A program made the position numbers and the translations under genes. A model generated the notes under the pieces. It had not been told where the DNA came from and ran no database searches. It saw only the letters and a list, made by a program, of their open reading frames with translations. Below, piece by piece: positions 1 through 11,770 of a stretch of DNA of 64,000 bases. Origin of the DNA: Orobanche coerulescens (Eukaryota; Streptophyta; Magnoliopsida; Lamiales; Orobanchaceae); assembly GCA_033398695.1 (NCBI GenBank), contig CM065809.1:85355644-85419643 (forward strand), given 5' to 3'. Every line of letters starts with the position of its first letter. Position 1 is the first letter of the stretch.

Positions 1-48
1 TTGCTCCTTCTCTCTCTTTCTTTCTTTCTTTTCCTGTTTCTGCACCTC

Positions 49-106
<58 letters not shown>

Positions 107-239
107 TCTTGCGGGTTCACGGCCCTTCCTTTATCCTTATCTCTTCTCTTTCTCTTGTTATCCCTTATATATTATAACTATCCATATTATTATCCCTATC
201 TCATCCCAATGAATGTTGATACGGTAGTGACAAAAAAAC
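1..239. repeat. Direct repeat copy A with (CT)n microsatellite
   Basis: A CT-rich stretch with a pure (CT)n run at about 52-103 is followed by about 135 bases of unique sequence. The block recurs at 1819-2054 with only scattered substitutions, and both copies diverge right after the same GTGACAAAAAAAC. It may be part of an LTR or a local duplication. No protein is supported here; the open frame at 155-694 shows no recognisable domain. Confidence 0.8.
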
Positions 240-1194
240 GATCACATCAAGTGAATAAACAACCACATCACAGTGCCATCATATATATTCTCGAATACAA
301 TACCGCAATCATCAATATTTTATGCGCAATGCGATGCAATTCCCATACATGCCATGACTCACGCACACGAACCCATTTCGCTCGGCTCTTTTGGCCAACC
401 CAAGTCGCTTACTTGGATTTTTCGCTTTTCACTTCGCAATGCATGTTTATGACATATTATTTCATGTCAATACACAATGATACTAAATATTCACAAATTC
501 ACACTTCCGCTGATTACACATGTCACAACCCACAATCACCACTTTCTGAAATAACATTTTCTAATATTCCCATATTTCACAAAAAACACATTTTTCACAT
601 ATTCATTCACACGAAGTATATCAAACATAATCAAAGTACTTGCATGGCATTCCAGCTAATGGAAAAGGTTCGATTGACAAGGAAATTAGACTGAGCGATT
701 AGCCAGACCTTCAACCTAAAACGGGTCATATTATATGATTAACGGGTTAAGATTTATATAACCATTAGAACTCTACATTCTAATTTAGCCGAGTATGGGT
801 AAGACATAATTATGGACACACTCTGCGCGTTATTGGGGTGTAAGAATATTGTGTTTCGAATTAGGAGCCATTTGAAATTCGTTTGACCCATTTTGGATTG
901 AAACCAAGAAGGTTATACAATTTTAAAGAAAAATATTAAAGTATTGGGTCAAATTGAAGATTTAGAAAACTTCAATCAAGTTCAACTTTATTTCAAATTT
1001 CCAAATGGCATAGCCCTAGGCTTCCAGAATTTATGTATTCCACCCCAAAACTTTATATGACTATCTAATAGTCGTTTCCACGTCTCCCGTCTATCGTAAC
1101 CTTACCGGAAGCTTCTTTAACATCAACTAATGGTATTTTTACACGTAAAAACACACTGATGCCTCAAATCGACAAGGTCCGTAATCACACTCAT
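240..1194. other. No gene seen
   Basis: AT-rich sequence with no recognisable coding domain, terminal repeat or RNA gene. It probably belongs to the decayed element that carries the duplicated block on either side, but nothing in it proves this. Confidence 0.4.
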
Positions 1195-1380
1195 TTTCAT
1201 CACACACACTCACGGCTCACATCCACACACATCACACACCAGCACACATGCACACACGCACACAACGCACACACACAGTAACTCACAGTAACACACACAC
1301 CAACACACACAAACACACGCACACACTACACACACGCAACACATACCCAGCACACACATACACACATACACTACACGCAC
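1195..1380. repeat. Imperfect (CA)n tract
   Basis: About 185 bases consist mainly of CACACA runs broken by single T, G or AA interruptions. This is a degraded dinucleotide microsatellite. Confidence 0.9.
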
Positions 1381-1818
1381 GCCATAATACTCAACCGAAT
1401 CCAGAAACTAAAACTAGAAGGATGTAGCTCGTCAAGAGGGCTTCCTAACGGTATAAAAGGTTTCAAGTTCTGGCAGCCCGAATGACCGTACGGGAGGCCG
1501 TCGCCGAGCGGCAATTTTGCCCCCATTCCTGCTATTCTAGTCTCGGTTTGTAAAACTCGATGGATATTTGTGACTCTACTCGCTTAGACGATCAAAATGA
1601 TATAAAGTTTGCAAAGTTCCGACAACCGGAGAGTTCGTACGGGCAAGTCGACGGCAATACCGTTTTTTTTTCCCCGTCCGGATAAATCCAACATCGATTT
1701 GAAAATCTAAATATATATTCACGATCTACTCGTCAATACGAACAAATAGATATATAGATTGTGAAGTTTTACCCGAGAAATTTCCTTGGCGGCGGAACCC
1801 TTCTCGGTTATCTCTCTC
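1381..1818. other. No gene seen; repeat-like sequence
   Basis: There is no coding signal. Two phrases, a stretch ending in ACCGTACGGGAGG (near 1490) and CGGAGAGTTCGTACGGGC (near 1628), resemble each other loosely, each following a purine-rich stretch. This suggests an internally repetitive LTR leader, but the element is not identified. Confidence 0.3.
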
Positions 1819-1868
1819 CTGCTCCTTCTCTCTCTCTTTCTTTCTTTCTTTTCCTGTTTCTGCACCTC

Positions 1869-1921
<53 letters not shown>

Positions 1922-2054
1922 TCTTGCGGGTTCACGGCCCTTCCTTTATTCTTATCTCTTCTCTTTCTCTTCTTATCCCTTATATATTATAACTATCCAG
2001 ATTATTACCTCTATCTCATCCCAATGAATGTTGATACGGTAGTGACAAAAAAAC
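1819..2054. repeat. Direct repeat copy B with (CT)n microsatellite
   Basis: Second copy of the block at 1-239, in the same orientation and about 1.8 kb away, including the (CT)n run (about 1871-1919) and the following CTTGCGGGTTCACGGCCC segment. Same-orientation copies could be LTR fragments of one decayed element; no primer site or polypurine tract was found between them. Confidence 0.8.
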
Positions 2055-2327
2055 ATTATGTATGAAATATATAGTACCACTCCGCAATTACAAAATTCAA
2101 GTTCGTCGCTCTAAACAACACGAGCGACATAATTCTCAACTCCGACACGGTGACCGAATTATTCGACGGTTCACAGAATATAAAATCACCTGGTTTATTT
2201 ACTACGGGGCATCACATAAAGGCATCAGAAATATTTAGATTTCATAATCATCTAGTCGATTGTATCTATTCAGTTTACTCAACTATTTGTAATTTCTATT
2301 CAACTAAGACGTTTAAGTATAAAAAAG

Positions 2328-2412
2328 TACTCCCTCAATCCCATATGAAATGCAACATTTGATCCAAAAAAGTGTCTCGTTAAAGTGCCAAATTTCATTA
2401 AGTACCTGAATC
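2328..2412. mobile_element. Stowaway/mariner-like terminal remnant
   Basis: Begins TACTCCCTCAATCCCATATG, the TA plus CTCCCTC...CCC terminus typical of plant Stowaway MITEs and mariner-like elements. No inverted partner end lies nearby, so this is a truncated end. Confidence 0.5.
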
Positions 2413-2472
2413 AAATCAAACAATCACCTTTTACTTTCTAATCTCCACCACACACTCACCATCAATACGTTT

Positions 2473-2590
2473 TACTCCCTCCTTCCTACCAAATATGATG
2501 TGTATTCCTTTTTGGGTCGTCCAACCTAACTTGGACGTTTCTAAAAAATAAATAATAAGGGTTTATAATTGCCAATTACAAGAAGATTAA
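2473..2590. mobile_element. Second Stowaway/mariner-like terminal remnant
   Basis: Begins TACTCCCTCCTTCCTACC and continues with a TTCCTTTTTGGGTCGTCC phrase of the kind seen in subterminal regions of plant mariner-like elements. It has the same orientation as the end at 2328, so the two are not the inverted ends of one element. Confidence 0.5.
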
Positions 2591-4605
2591 TGTAATATTC
2601 GTATTTCTCATTTTCGTATTTTTGATTTTTCTTACCGCTTGAACCTTGTACCATGTAATATTAAATCCTGTTACGTTCATTTTCGCATTTAAATTACTTT
2701 CTTTCATGTGGAATTTTGGATGTAATATTTATTCGTGTCCTTCTTTTACTTTCACGGGTTATCACACGAGTTTCGTTTCGTATACATCGGGTTGATGTTT
2801 TGGGGATTTGTTAGTGTTTAAGTATATTCATTGACACGTGGACTGGGTTTTCCGTCGTGGGTTGCGCAGTCATGATATTCCGTTGCGTAGTTATGGTGCT
2901 TCATCGATTGGATGGAGCAGTATTGTTGTTGGCATGGTTACGTACGCTACATACTTAGTATTGCATATGTAACTCATGCATCTAGCGTACGCTAAGGTTA
3001 TACATAACATACGCTAAGATACTTATGGTTCGAGGTAGTGACTTCTGGAAATATATATACGTACGTTAATATGAGTTCACAACGTACGCTAACAGTTCTT
3101 AAGGTATGTTAAATACTCCATACAATGTATATAATTTCCCCTATGGTTCAAGGCAGTAGCCTCTACTCAAGCCGTAGTGTACGTAACTGCCATATGTTAG
3201 CATACATCAATGGTCTTACGTACGTAAGTATTGTGGTGTTACGTATGTAACATAGTCACGGCTTTTGTAAGCGCGGGTAACAGCCTTTTTCTGCATTTTC
3301 TCACTTTTCTAAACCTAAACCAATGAGAGAGCATGAGGGAGACAACTTGAAGGCGATTTGGGGCAATATTTCATCATCTATCACCATTCTTGGGTTGATA
3401 ACGAAGATTATACAACTTCTAATCCGTTTCTCCCTTCCAAATCAAGGCAAATTTTCCTAGTGGGAATTTTGGGAGTTATTCTTAGATTTTTCTGTTAATC
3501 TATTTTGAAGCTTGGAATCCTCAAGATTATGAAGCAACTACTTCATACCCGCTTTTCCCTTATGAATTTACGAGTATTTTCGTTTATTACTCAGATTTGA
3601 GAGGGTTTGGATGATTTCCAACCTTTATGTGAATATCCTTGAATTATCATGAATCATAGATGGGGTTTCAGGAGTTGATTCTTGTGAATTGAGTATTGAT
3701 TGTTGACTATCATATTTCTTACAAATCGTTTAGGGGCTGGAAATACGTTCGTGGACCAACCAAGCTTGAATACCATTTCCTTTCGAATCAAATATGTCTC
3801 AAAGGCAAGTATACGTTTATGATTATATATTCTTGACTTTGAAAGTGAAGCATATGTGTTTTGTGTGAGTATATTTTCACTCCGGGATGGGCCGGTAGGT
3901 CCTCTGAGAGGTTGTTGCTTCTGGTGCGATCCATGAACATCTTTGGGTTAACCACTCTGGGACGAGCCGATGGCTCCTCTGTGGTGTCGCTGCTTTTGGT
4001 ACGATCCACAGTTAATCACATATATTTTTGAAATGTGAAATGATATGAGATTTAGTTACTCCGGAATACTAGTCTCGAGTTTGATGAAATTGATGTTATA
4101 CTTATTTTTGTCGTTCATGAAATATTATTTCATATTCGATATACTCGCACTAGCTATTCTATGGCTAACCCCATTTGGGGGAAATATATTTCACGTATTT
4201 CAGGTTCGATATACTTGGACCAGCTATTCCACGGCTAACCCCATTCAGGGGCAGACGAGCGGGTACCGGATCGGCGTGAAGATGATGGCAAGAGTGATGT
4301 TGATTCATTTCTTTTTTTTTAATGATTATGTTCTCCATCCGATATGTTGTACCTTGAATGATTTTTAGTACTCGAGTAATACGGGATGTTTTCTTGTTCT
4401 ATTTTCTTGTTATGTGTTTAATCCCTGTTGACTTTGTCCATCGATCCTGAATATTACGTTAGATATCGATTTTAATTGCCTTCCATTTGGTTATGTCTAG
4501 ACCTTGTAGGTCAAAGTTCATGGTTACGTGAACGTATAACCTTATGGGTTCCATGGAGGGACTTACGGCGCTGTAATATACCCTGAATATCTTGGGGGTG
4601 TTACA
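2591..4605 (+). mobile_element. Ty3/gypsy LTR, + strand (5' LTR, family A)
   Basis: A likely full LTR of about 2.0 kb, starting TGTAATATTC and ending GGGGGTGTTACA, with a primer-binding site six bases after the end. That marks it as a 5' LTR of an element reading rightwards. It holds a palindrome cluster (2938-3255) in its upstream part. About 1.3 kb of its downstream part recurs at 45073-46869. The element body is lost after 4719, where LARD1 begins, so no target duplication can be read. The left boundary is inferred from the TGTAA motif alone. Confidence 0.7.
2938..3255. repeat. Palindrome cluster in LTR family A
   Basis: About eight copies of palindromic motifs built on CGTACG: TAGCGTACGCTA, ACGTACGTTA, TTACGTACGTAA and decayed variants, spaced 20-60 bp apart. 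They lie 350-665 bp into the LTR, in the expected U3 region, just before the conserved ACAGCCTTTTTCTGC segment. Confidence 0.8.
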
Positions 4606-4719
4606 TAATATGATATCAGAGCTTAGGTTTACAGATACCTAGGATGTCGGTCTTTTGTGTCGAATTTAGTCATCGATCGTATAAAATATCACTGCGTTGC
4701 CATCATCTCAGTATAACCG
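4606..4719 (+). mobile_element. Primer-binding site and start of interior, family A
   Basis: TGATATCAGAGC at 4611-4622 differs by one base from the 12-base site complementary to the 3' end of plant initiator tRNA-Met. About 100 bases of interior follow before an abrupt junction with the LARD1 LTR at 4720. No gag remains. Confidence 0.75.
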
Positions 4720-5403
4720 GACCAACCATAAAGATACTCTAGCAGCGGAATACAAGAACCAATCAAGAAACTTAATGCACAAAACATGTCCTAGCCAGTA
4801 TCCTCCGGGAAGCTCATCTCTTCACTACCACTACAAGCTCGATACTCCAAGAACCTGAAAAGAAATCCCACGACGGGGTCAGCCATAATATCCAACAATG
4901 ATAACCGTCATATCACATTAATAATTACATACCAATGAGAATACAACATAAGAATACGACCAACGTAATCTTACCGCCATAACTTTACTTACTCAAGTAA
5001 TTCTCATCAGAATAACCATTATCACATTTCACATTTCGTACTCGATTAACCAATAAATTCGAACATAATATCTGTATTGTACCTCAAACAATACTCAAGA
5101 TTCTCAAACTGTCATCACCAACTCGCGATACGGAAATATACCAGTTCTGACCAATACGATCCATCGAATAACATCATCAAATCCCAAGACGATAACTGAT
5201 TGTCCATCAAAGACAAATACCAAAGGAAATACGGAACATACCTCGAGATATAAAGTGCCACGACAATCATATCAGTCTAATTCGAGATCAGATCAATGCA
5301 ATACGGACACGGTCCTAACACAAGTCCTACAAATGCATACTCATATGACCACGTCAATATGTTCAAAAACAATAACAATCATGTATACTCAATATAAATC
5401 CAT

Positions 5404-5650
5404 GATCTAGCGCCCTGAGCATAGATTCCCGTGATGATCCTTCAAGATCAAAATCAGGTGGAAAACCTGTTCAACGATCCAGCGCCCTCAGCATAGATCC
5501 CCGTGATGATCATACAAGATCAAAATCAGGTGGACGACCTGTCCAACGATCCAGCGCCCTCAGCATAGATCCTCGTGATGATCCTACAAGATCAAAATCA
5601 GGTGGACGTTCGATCCAGCGCCCTCAGCATAGATCCTCATGATCCCTTCG
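5404..5650. repeat. 71-bp minisatellite, LARD1 left LTR
   Basis: Four copies, the last partial, of a unit beginning GATCCAGCGCCCTCAGCATA and containing GATGATCCTACAAGATC and AATCAGGTGGACGACC. The right LTR has five copies (11455-11770). A diverged form occurs in the LTR at 57925-58085. Confidence 0.9.
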
Positions 5651-7341
5651 GATCATTTACACCATAACAATGCAATTATGCATACACATATGCAAGTCAA
5701 TATGTTCATAAACATGAACAACATATGAATCAAAACATGAAACGACACTATGATAAACAACTAGGACGACTCCATGTTCAACAACATGAAAGAAAATGTA
5801 CGAGACCAAAATAAATAACACTAAACCATAATCAATATGGAATACTTGCCCTGAGTCCTTCGGGAGCAACCTCGATGTCCAATCATCACCGACGATTATC
5901 CGCAACGCTCGACGATCCAAACGTATCATGAACCATAAATACTCGAATTCTCGTCTTTATCACAATGTATCCTCGATACCCAAATATACCAATAATCGAA
6001 ATAAATCATATACATTATGATTTAACTCCCAGAATCGGAAGAACGATATCCAATTCAAATACCCAGAGTTCACAATAATAATCATCGCTATATGCATTAT
6101 AAACGAAATGAAACTGAAATCATTCATTAAATATTATAACTCAGCAAGTAATAACTTGCCTCGATACCGATACGACGATGACAAAGCCGCTACCAATCCC
6201 ATTGCCTTCGTCTACGAGCTCCTCGGCCCCGACCGAAGCAATTCACGAACGTACTCGAACACAACCGCAGCATTCGGTTATAATCACCGATCAATCATCT
6301 CAACCTATCGAAGTAATCAAATAATATATATCCGATAACTATTAACAACCAACACGACCAACCAAATCATCTCAACGATTCAACGATACCTCAATCATTT
6401 ACAAAACTAAATAGTATAACTCAAACTATTTTACGAATTCATATCCATTATATGAATCGAAATCCGATAATTACTAATCAATATCATCGATCGATAAACT
6501 CAACGATTTCACAATTATCCCGATTAACACAATTTCGAATAATCCAATTCAAACAATTACGAATTCACAACCACAATGCGATTACGGGTACGGACGTAAA
6601 GGAAATCATATTCGACGATCAATAACAATCTTTTCGGATTCCAAATTGATATCATGATTCGTATTTCATCAAGAACATACGAATTCTACCACTACAATCA
6701 ATGAACATTCAATTTTCATATCCAAAAGTACCGATAATTCAACCCACAATCGTCTTGCTATGTTAAATTCATCAAGAAGTTCCTCAAGAACACTAATTGA
6801 TTCAAAACCTTGTTCATATCCATTAAAAAAATGTAATCCGATGTTTTCTAACATCTAAACAATCTGTAATCACAATTCAATGTGTATATCAACATGTTCT
6901 TGAACATACGATCTCCCTAACATCAAGAATCGAAGTAACAATACCAAGAACATCATGAACTCTTTGATTTCATAATCATAATCAACATATTCAAGGTATA
7001 AACCATCATAACACCATCTTCCTTCAACATATAGTTCATGTAGCCTCAATAATCGTAACAACAACATCACAATCAACTTCATACGAATCATATACTGATA
7101 ACAATACCAAAATCCAAAATCAAAGTGAAGAATTCAACAACATACCTCAAGAACATGAATAACCCAATCAAACCCTTCAAGAATCATCCATAATTCCATA
7201 TCCAAGCCACAAAGTCCTCAAGCTCAAAATCGACTTAGGAAGGCCAACAACTCTCTCTCTCTCAAAGTTTGAAGACGAAAAACGAAAAGAAACGTCGAAG
7301 GAAATGAAAGACCGGCATCCACTTATAAAACATTTCTGTTC

Positions 7342-7715
7342 GTTACGTACGTAACACACCAAGGTTAACGTACGTAACATGCATTATGTACGTTAGCCAT
7401 CCTTGATAGCATACGTAATGCTAATCCCAAAACTAATTGTCCTGTTTCGTCCACTTGATTTACGTACGTAATACGCACGTTGACTTGCTACAGTAAAACC
7501 TTATATTACGTACGTAATACATCCTGTATAACGTACGTAATACGTAGTTGACTCGCCTGTCAACATCCTTCCGCCGAAAGCTGCCGACCAGGGTCCCACC
7601 TGCCGACCATGACTCGATCGTCTGATTCCCATGTTACGTACGTAATGTCTCGGCCATAACGTACGTAACTCTTGTGATTTAGCGTATGTAAGTATTCAAC
7701 ATTAGCGTACGCTAA
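7342..7715. repeat. Palindrome cluster, LARD1 left LTR
   Basis: Repeated TTACGTACGTAA-type palindromes (7342, 7364, 7460, 7506, 7530, 7633, 7657) and one TTAGCGTACGCTAA (7702-7715). On the minus strand they lie 305-678 bp after the LTR start and directly upstream of the TATA-like box. Confidence 0.9.
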
Positions 7716-8463
7716 ATATTCTATACTTAGCCAATTTTAACTGTTACCACCTGTCTTGACATACAGAATACGAACATACGGCATACTGAATACGTATACT
7801 GAATCCAATAATATTCTCATACGATATACCCAATATCAAAAGTGCGATAACCTGATACACGATATCCTCAATTATAATTGTCTACCAAATACGACAATTG
7901 TACCAATACTGACATCTCAGTCCTTCATTTATTTTATCCATACTGCATGCATTCCACGCTGCATAAGAAACTCGGATAAAATAATCTCAAACAACAGTAG
8001 TAGAAAATCCGGATATTACATTCTACACCACTTAAAATAAGTTTCGGCCTCGAAACTTGCAATCCGTCATAAAAACAAACAAACATACCGTCCAACCAAA
8101 ATATCCCAAAACCATCACGACAACGATCAATTATCGTCATTACCGAATAACCAAAAGAGCATACTTACCAATATGTAGGTCGACTATCTCCTGAGATACT
8201 AGCAAGCGATCTCACTGTACAGTCCCAATACGCTTTCGATTACGATTCTCTGAGTCTCAACAAAAATATATCATCTTCAGATGAAACAATCTGCCCGAAT
8301 CAAAATAATGTCTGCCTGATTACACAATCAGTCCCAATTCCGATAAGATGAATAATACACAATACATCTGCGAAACAACCGCCCAAAAAAACGACACGAA
8401 TCCCAAAACATCAACACAAAATCCGAACGCTCAGATGATCACCAAAAATGATCAACTAATAAA

Positions 8464-8660
8464 TCAACCGAATTTATCATCAACATGATAAATTCCCATA
8501 TGACCAACCAGAGGTCAAAACACAATCGAGAATATCATCAACATGATAAACTCCAATATGACCAACCAGAGGTCAAAACACAATCGAGAATATCATCAAC
8601 ATGATAAACTCCAATACGACCAATGAACGGTCAACGATAATCGAAAATACCTTTAAACGG
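8464..8660. repeat. 64-bp tandem repeat in LARD1 interior
   Basis: Three imperfect copies, each carrying two small inverted repeats: TTTATCATCAACATGATAAA or its variant, and GACCAACCAGAGGTC. The third copy is diverged. The paired stems suggest RNA structure in the packaged transcript, but this is inference. Confidence 0.75.
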
Positions 8661-10455
8661 TAAGCTCCAACACAATGAACACCGAACCACAGAGACAGAT
8701 ATACGAAAAGCAAAATTCTCAAAACGACACACCGATCACATAAAATGGATCTCAATAAACATATCCGACTGGTCAACATACCCCTCGGCGTACGAACAAT
8801 TAATCACAAATCGTCGAACATCCTAAATCATACATGAAGTGGGAATGACCAATCGGTACGGCTCAAAATTCAAAAGTAGTAAAGTCACGCTACTACCACA
8901 TCAATAAAGCCACATAACACATATGCTACAGTTTCATAAAATCCAAAATTCCAAAAAAATTACATCTGTACCGATTCTACAAAACGCAGTATAATTCTCT
9001 TGTCTGATCAATCCATTGATCACCCATGGATAGCCAATCTACCATACTAAACTTTGAATCTCTTTTCCTTGTACCATCGATATGATATGCCTGATGCACT
9101 AAATGCGTATGTACATCAATCACATTTTCAAAACCAGTTTGAATTCATATAATCTTGTCACGAAGACAAATTTTCGAAAGTTCTTTCAAAAATTTCAAAA
9201 CTCAAAACATAAGTTTTTTGGTAAGACTGCAAAACCAATTTTCGAACCAACCGGATCGCTCGTGTCAAGTTCTCGATAAAAAATTCCTTTCAAATACACA
9301 CGATTAAATAAAATGGGATTTATGCAAATGCTTGACCATATCCATACTCCTGTATATCGGTTTAGCTTGTTACCAATATCCACCGATATTCCATCGGGAA
9401 AACCACACGATAGAGTTCCAAAATCTCGATATATATATAAATTCTGTTAAAACTCCTTTTTCCTCACATATGACTCGCAACGTCAATTATTAATCCATCC
9501 TGGATCACCTCAAATATGCTATGACAAAACATTGAATAATCGACAAATCAAATACAGCAAAAGACTACCTGAGAAGTTTCATTTGAACAAGTAAACCAAA
9601 ACCTCAAAAGGTAGGAACGAAATAAATAAATGATTGACAAAGAGTTTTACAAATCTCGGGAGTTTTATGAAAACTAAAAAGCCTTTTTGAAACACTAGGG
9701 TCTCAGCCCATATCTCGTCCCGCATTACAATAAGCTTAGAAAGTAGAAAACCCTTTTTGGACCTCAAGTCCTGAGTTATAAAACTATTTCAAAATCAATT
9801 GGGTCTCGGCCCAAAATCATTTTCCGTAAAACATCCGTAAAACGTTCATTTTGAAAAATATCATTTTCAAATGCTCAAAAATAGTTCATATACCTCAAAT
9901 GAACTAACATGACTACATGTTCTTCTAAACAATCCACAGTCCTGCTCCCGAATACACAATTCCGTTCCAAAACTTAACCGACATATTGATTTCAGAATCA
10001 TAACTTCCTAAGATCATCAATCCTGTCTCAACTCTGTCGTCTCATACCGTGACACATAATATTCTGCTGAATCTCAAAGCATATCAACTATAGAACAACA
10101 ATAAATCTCAATGCAATTCAAAAATCCAAATACTTACAGATCGTGAAGCCGATGATTTTTCGTGATACTGGCACATGTCTCAACTCAAGAAAATACTCGA
10201 CACAGATATTTTCAAAACACGCATTTTGAAAAATTAGTTCAACTCGAGAACACGACACATTTCTATCTGAAGAAATATGTTAATACCATTTGGAAAAGTT
10301 TACGACAACCCCAGTACCACACTGGTAAATCACATAACGCACAAGCCTGAGTGAACACAAAAACTCACGGCTCTAACATTAGTCAATTGACAACTCGAAT
10401 GACACGACAAAACACGATCCAACTTGACCCAAATGCCTAGGTTTTCTCAACCTAA

Positions 10456-10467
10456 GCTCTGATACCA
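10456..10467 (-). other. LARD1 primer-binding site (tRNA-iMet)
   Basis: On the minus strand this reads TGGTATCAGAGC, a perfect 12-base complement of the plant initiator tRNA-Met 3' end. It lies five bases inside the 5' LTR. It fixes the orientation of the element as minus. Confidence 0.9.
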
Positions 10468-11454
10468 TATTCTGTAACACCCCCAGATTTAACCGGAAAT
10501 ATTACAGCGCCGTGGGCCCCGAGATGGAACCCACAAGGTTAAAAGAAATTTTCGCAAACATTTACAAATGCCCAAGAGGTCGACAACGGAACTATCTTTA
10601 AAATATTCGAAGATTTAATAAAATCTATTTATCAAAACCGTCGTAAAAACTCATTTGGAATCACAAGGCCAAACGGCCGACACTCAAAAGTTTAGAAAAC
10701 GATTTCCAAAGTAACCTTAGTTACCAGATACCAAAAGAGCATTTCAAAATACTCACGCAGCAGAAAAAGACCAACCATAAAGATACTCTAGCAGCGGAAT
10801 ACAAGAACCAATCAAGAAACTTAATGCACAAAACATGTCCTAGCCAGTATCCTCCGGGAAGCTCATCTCTTCACGACCGCTACAAGCTCGATACTCCAAG
10901 AACCTAAAAACAAATCCCACGACGGGGTCAGCCATAATATCCAACAATGATAACCGTCATATCACATTAATAATTACATACCAATGAGAATACAACATAA
11001 GAATACGACCAACGTAATCTTACCGCCATAACTTTACTTACTCAAGTAATTCTAATCAGAATAACCATTATCACATTTCACATTTCGTACACGATTAACC
11101 AATAAACTCGAACATAATATCTGTATTGTACCTCAAACAATACTCAAGATTCTCAAACTGTCATCACCAACTCGCAATACGGAAATATACCAGTTCTGAC
11201 CAATACGATCCATCGAATAACATCATCAAATCCCAAGACGATAACTGATTGTCCATCAAAGACAAATACCAAAGGAAATACGGAACATACCTCGAGATAT
11301 AAAGTTCCACGACAATCATATCAGTCTAATCCGAGATCAGATTAATGCAATACGGACACGGTCCTAACACAAGACCTACAAATGCATACTCATATGACCA
11401 CGTCAATATGTTCAAAAACAATAACAATCATGTATACTCAATGTAAATCCATGA

Positions 11455-11770
11455 TCTAGCGCCCTGAGCATAGATCCCCGTGATGATCCTGCAAGATCAA
11501 AATTAGGTTGAAAACCTGTCCAACGATCCAGCGCCCTCAGCATAGATCCCTGTGATGATCCTACAAGATCAAAATCAGGTGGACGACCTGTCCAACGATC
11601 AGCGCCCTCAGCATAGATCCCCGTGATGATCCTACAAGATCAAAATCAGGTGGAGGACATGTCCAACGATCAAGCGCCCTCAGCATAGATCCCCGTGATG
11701 ATCATACAAGATCAAAATCAGGTGGACGTTCGATCCAGCGCCCTAAGCATAGATCCTCATGATCCCTTCG
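11455..11770. repeat. 71-bp minisatellite, LARD1 right LTR
   Basis: Five copies of the GATCCAGCGCCCTCAGCATA unit, against four in the partner LTR. The copy number changed after insertion, since both LTRs are copied from one template. Confidence 0.9.

Larger units (their letters stand above)
4720..8020 (-). mobile_element. LARD1 3' LTR (truncated)
   Basis: Nearly identical to 10769-14158. It ends with GGATATTACA on the + strand, so on the minus strand the LTR starts TGTAATATCC. It lacks the portion matching 10473-10768 (296 bp), so its distal end and target duplication are gone and it abuts foreign sequence at 4720. It contains a 71-bp minisatellite (5404-5650), a TATA-like box (7321-7330, reading TTTTATAAG on the minus strand) and a palindrome cluster (7342-7715). 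The short open frames in it are not supported as genes. Confidence 0.9.
8021..10472 (-). mobile_element. LARD1 interior, non-coding
   Basis: A 2.45-kb interior with no gag, protease, RT or integrase similarity in any frame; open frames are at most about 70 codons. On the minus strand the primer-binding site is at 10456-10467 and the polypurine region is next to 8021. The latter is preceded by the hairpin AAGTTTCGAGGCCGAAACTT. Such elements (large LTRs, empty interior) are called LARDs and depend on proteins from a coding relative, here presumably a Tekay-like chromovirus. Confidence 0.85.

Noticed and set aside
155..694. 179-codon open frame
   Set aside because: Composition is biased (Tyr, His, Ile), with no domain, no plausible start context and overlap with a microsatellite block. 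It is a chance frame.
5404..5650. Regularly spaced repeats resembling a CRISPR array
   Set aside because: The whole 71-bp unit is repeated, without unique spacers, inside an LTR of a plant retrotransposon. It is a minisatellite.
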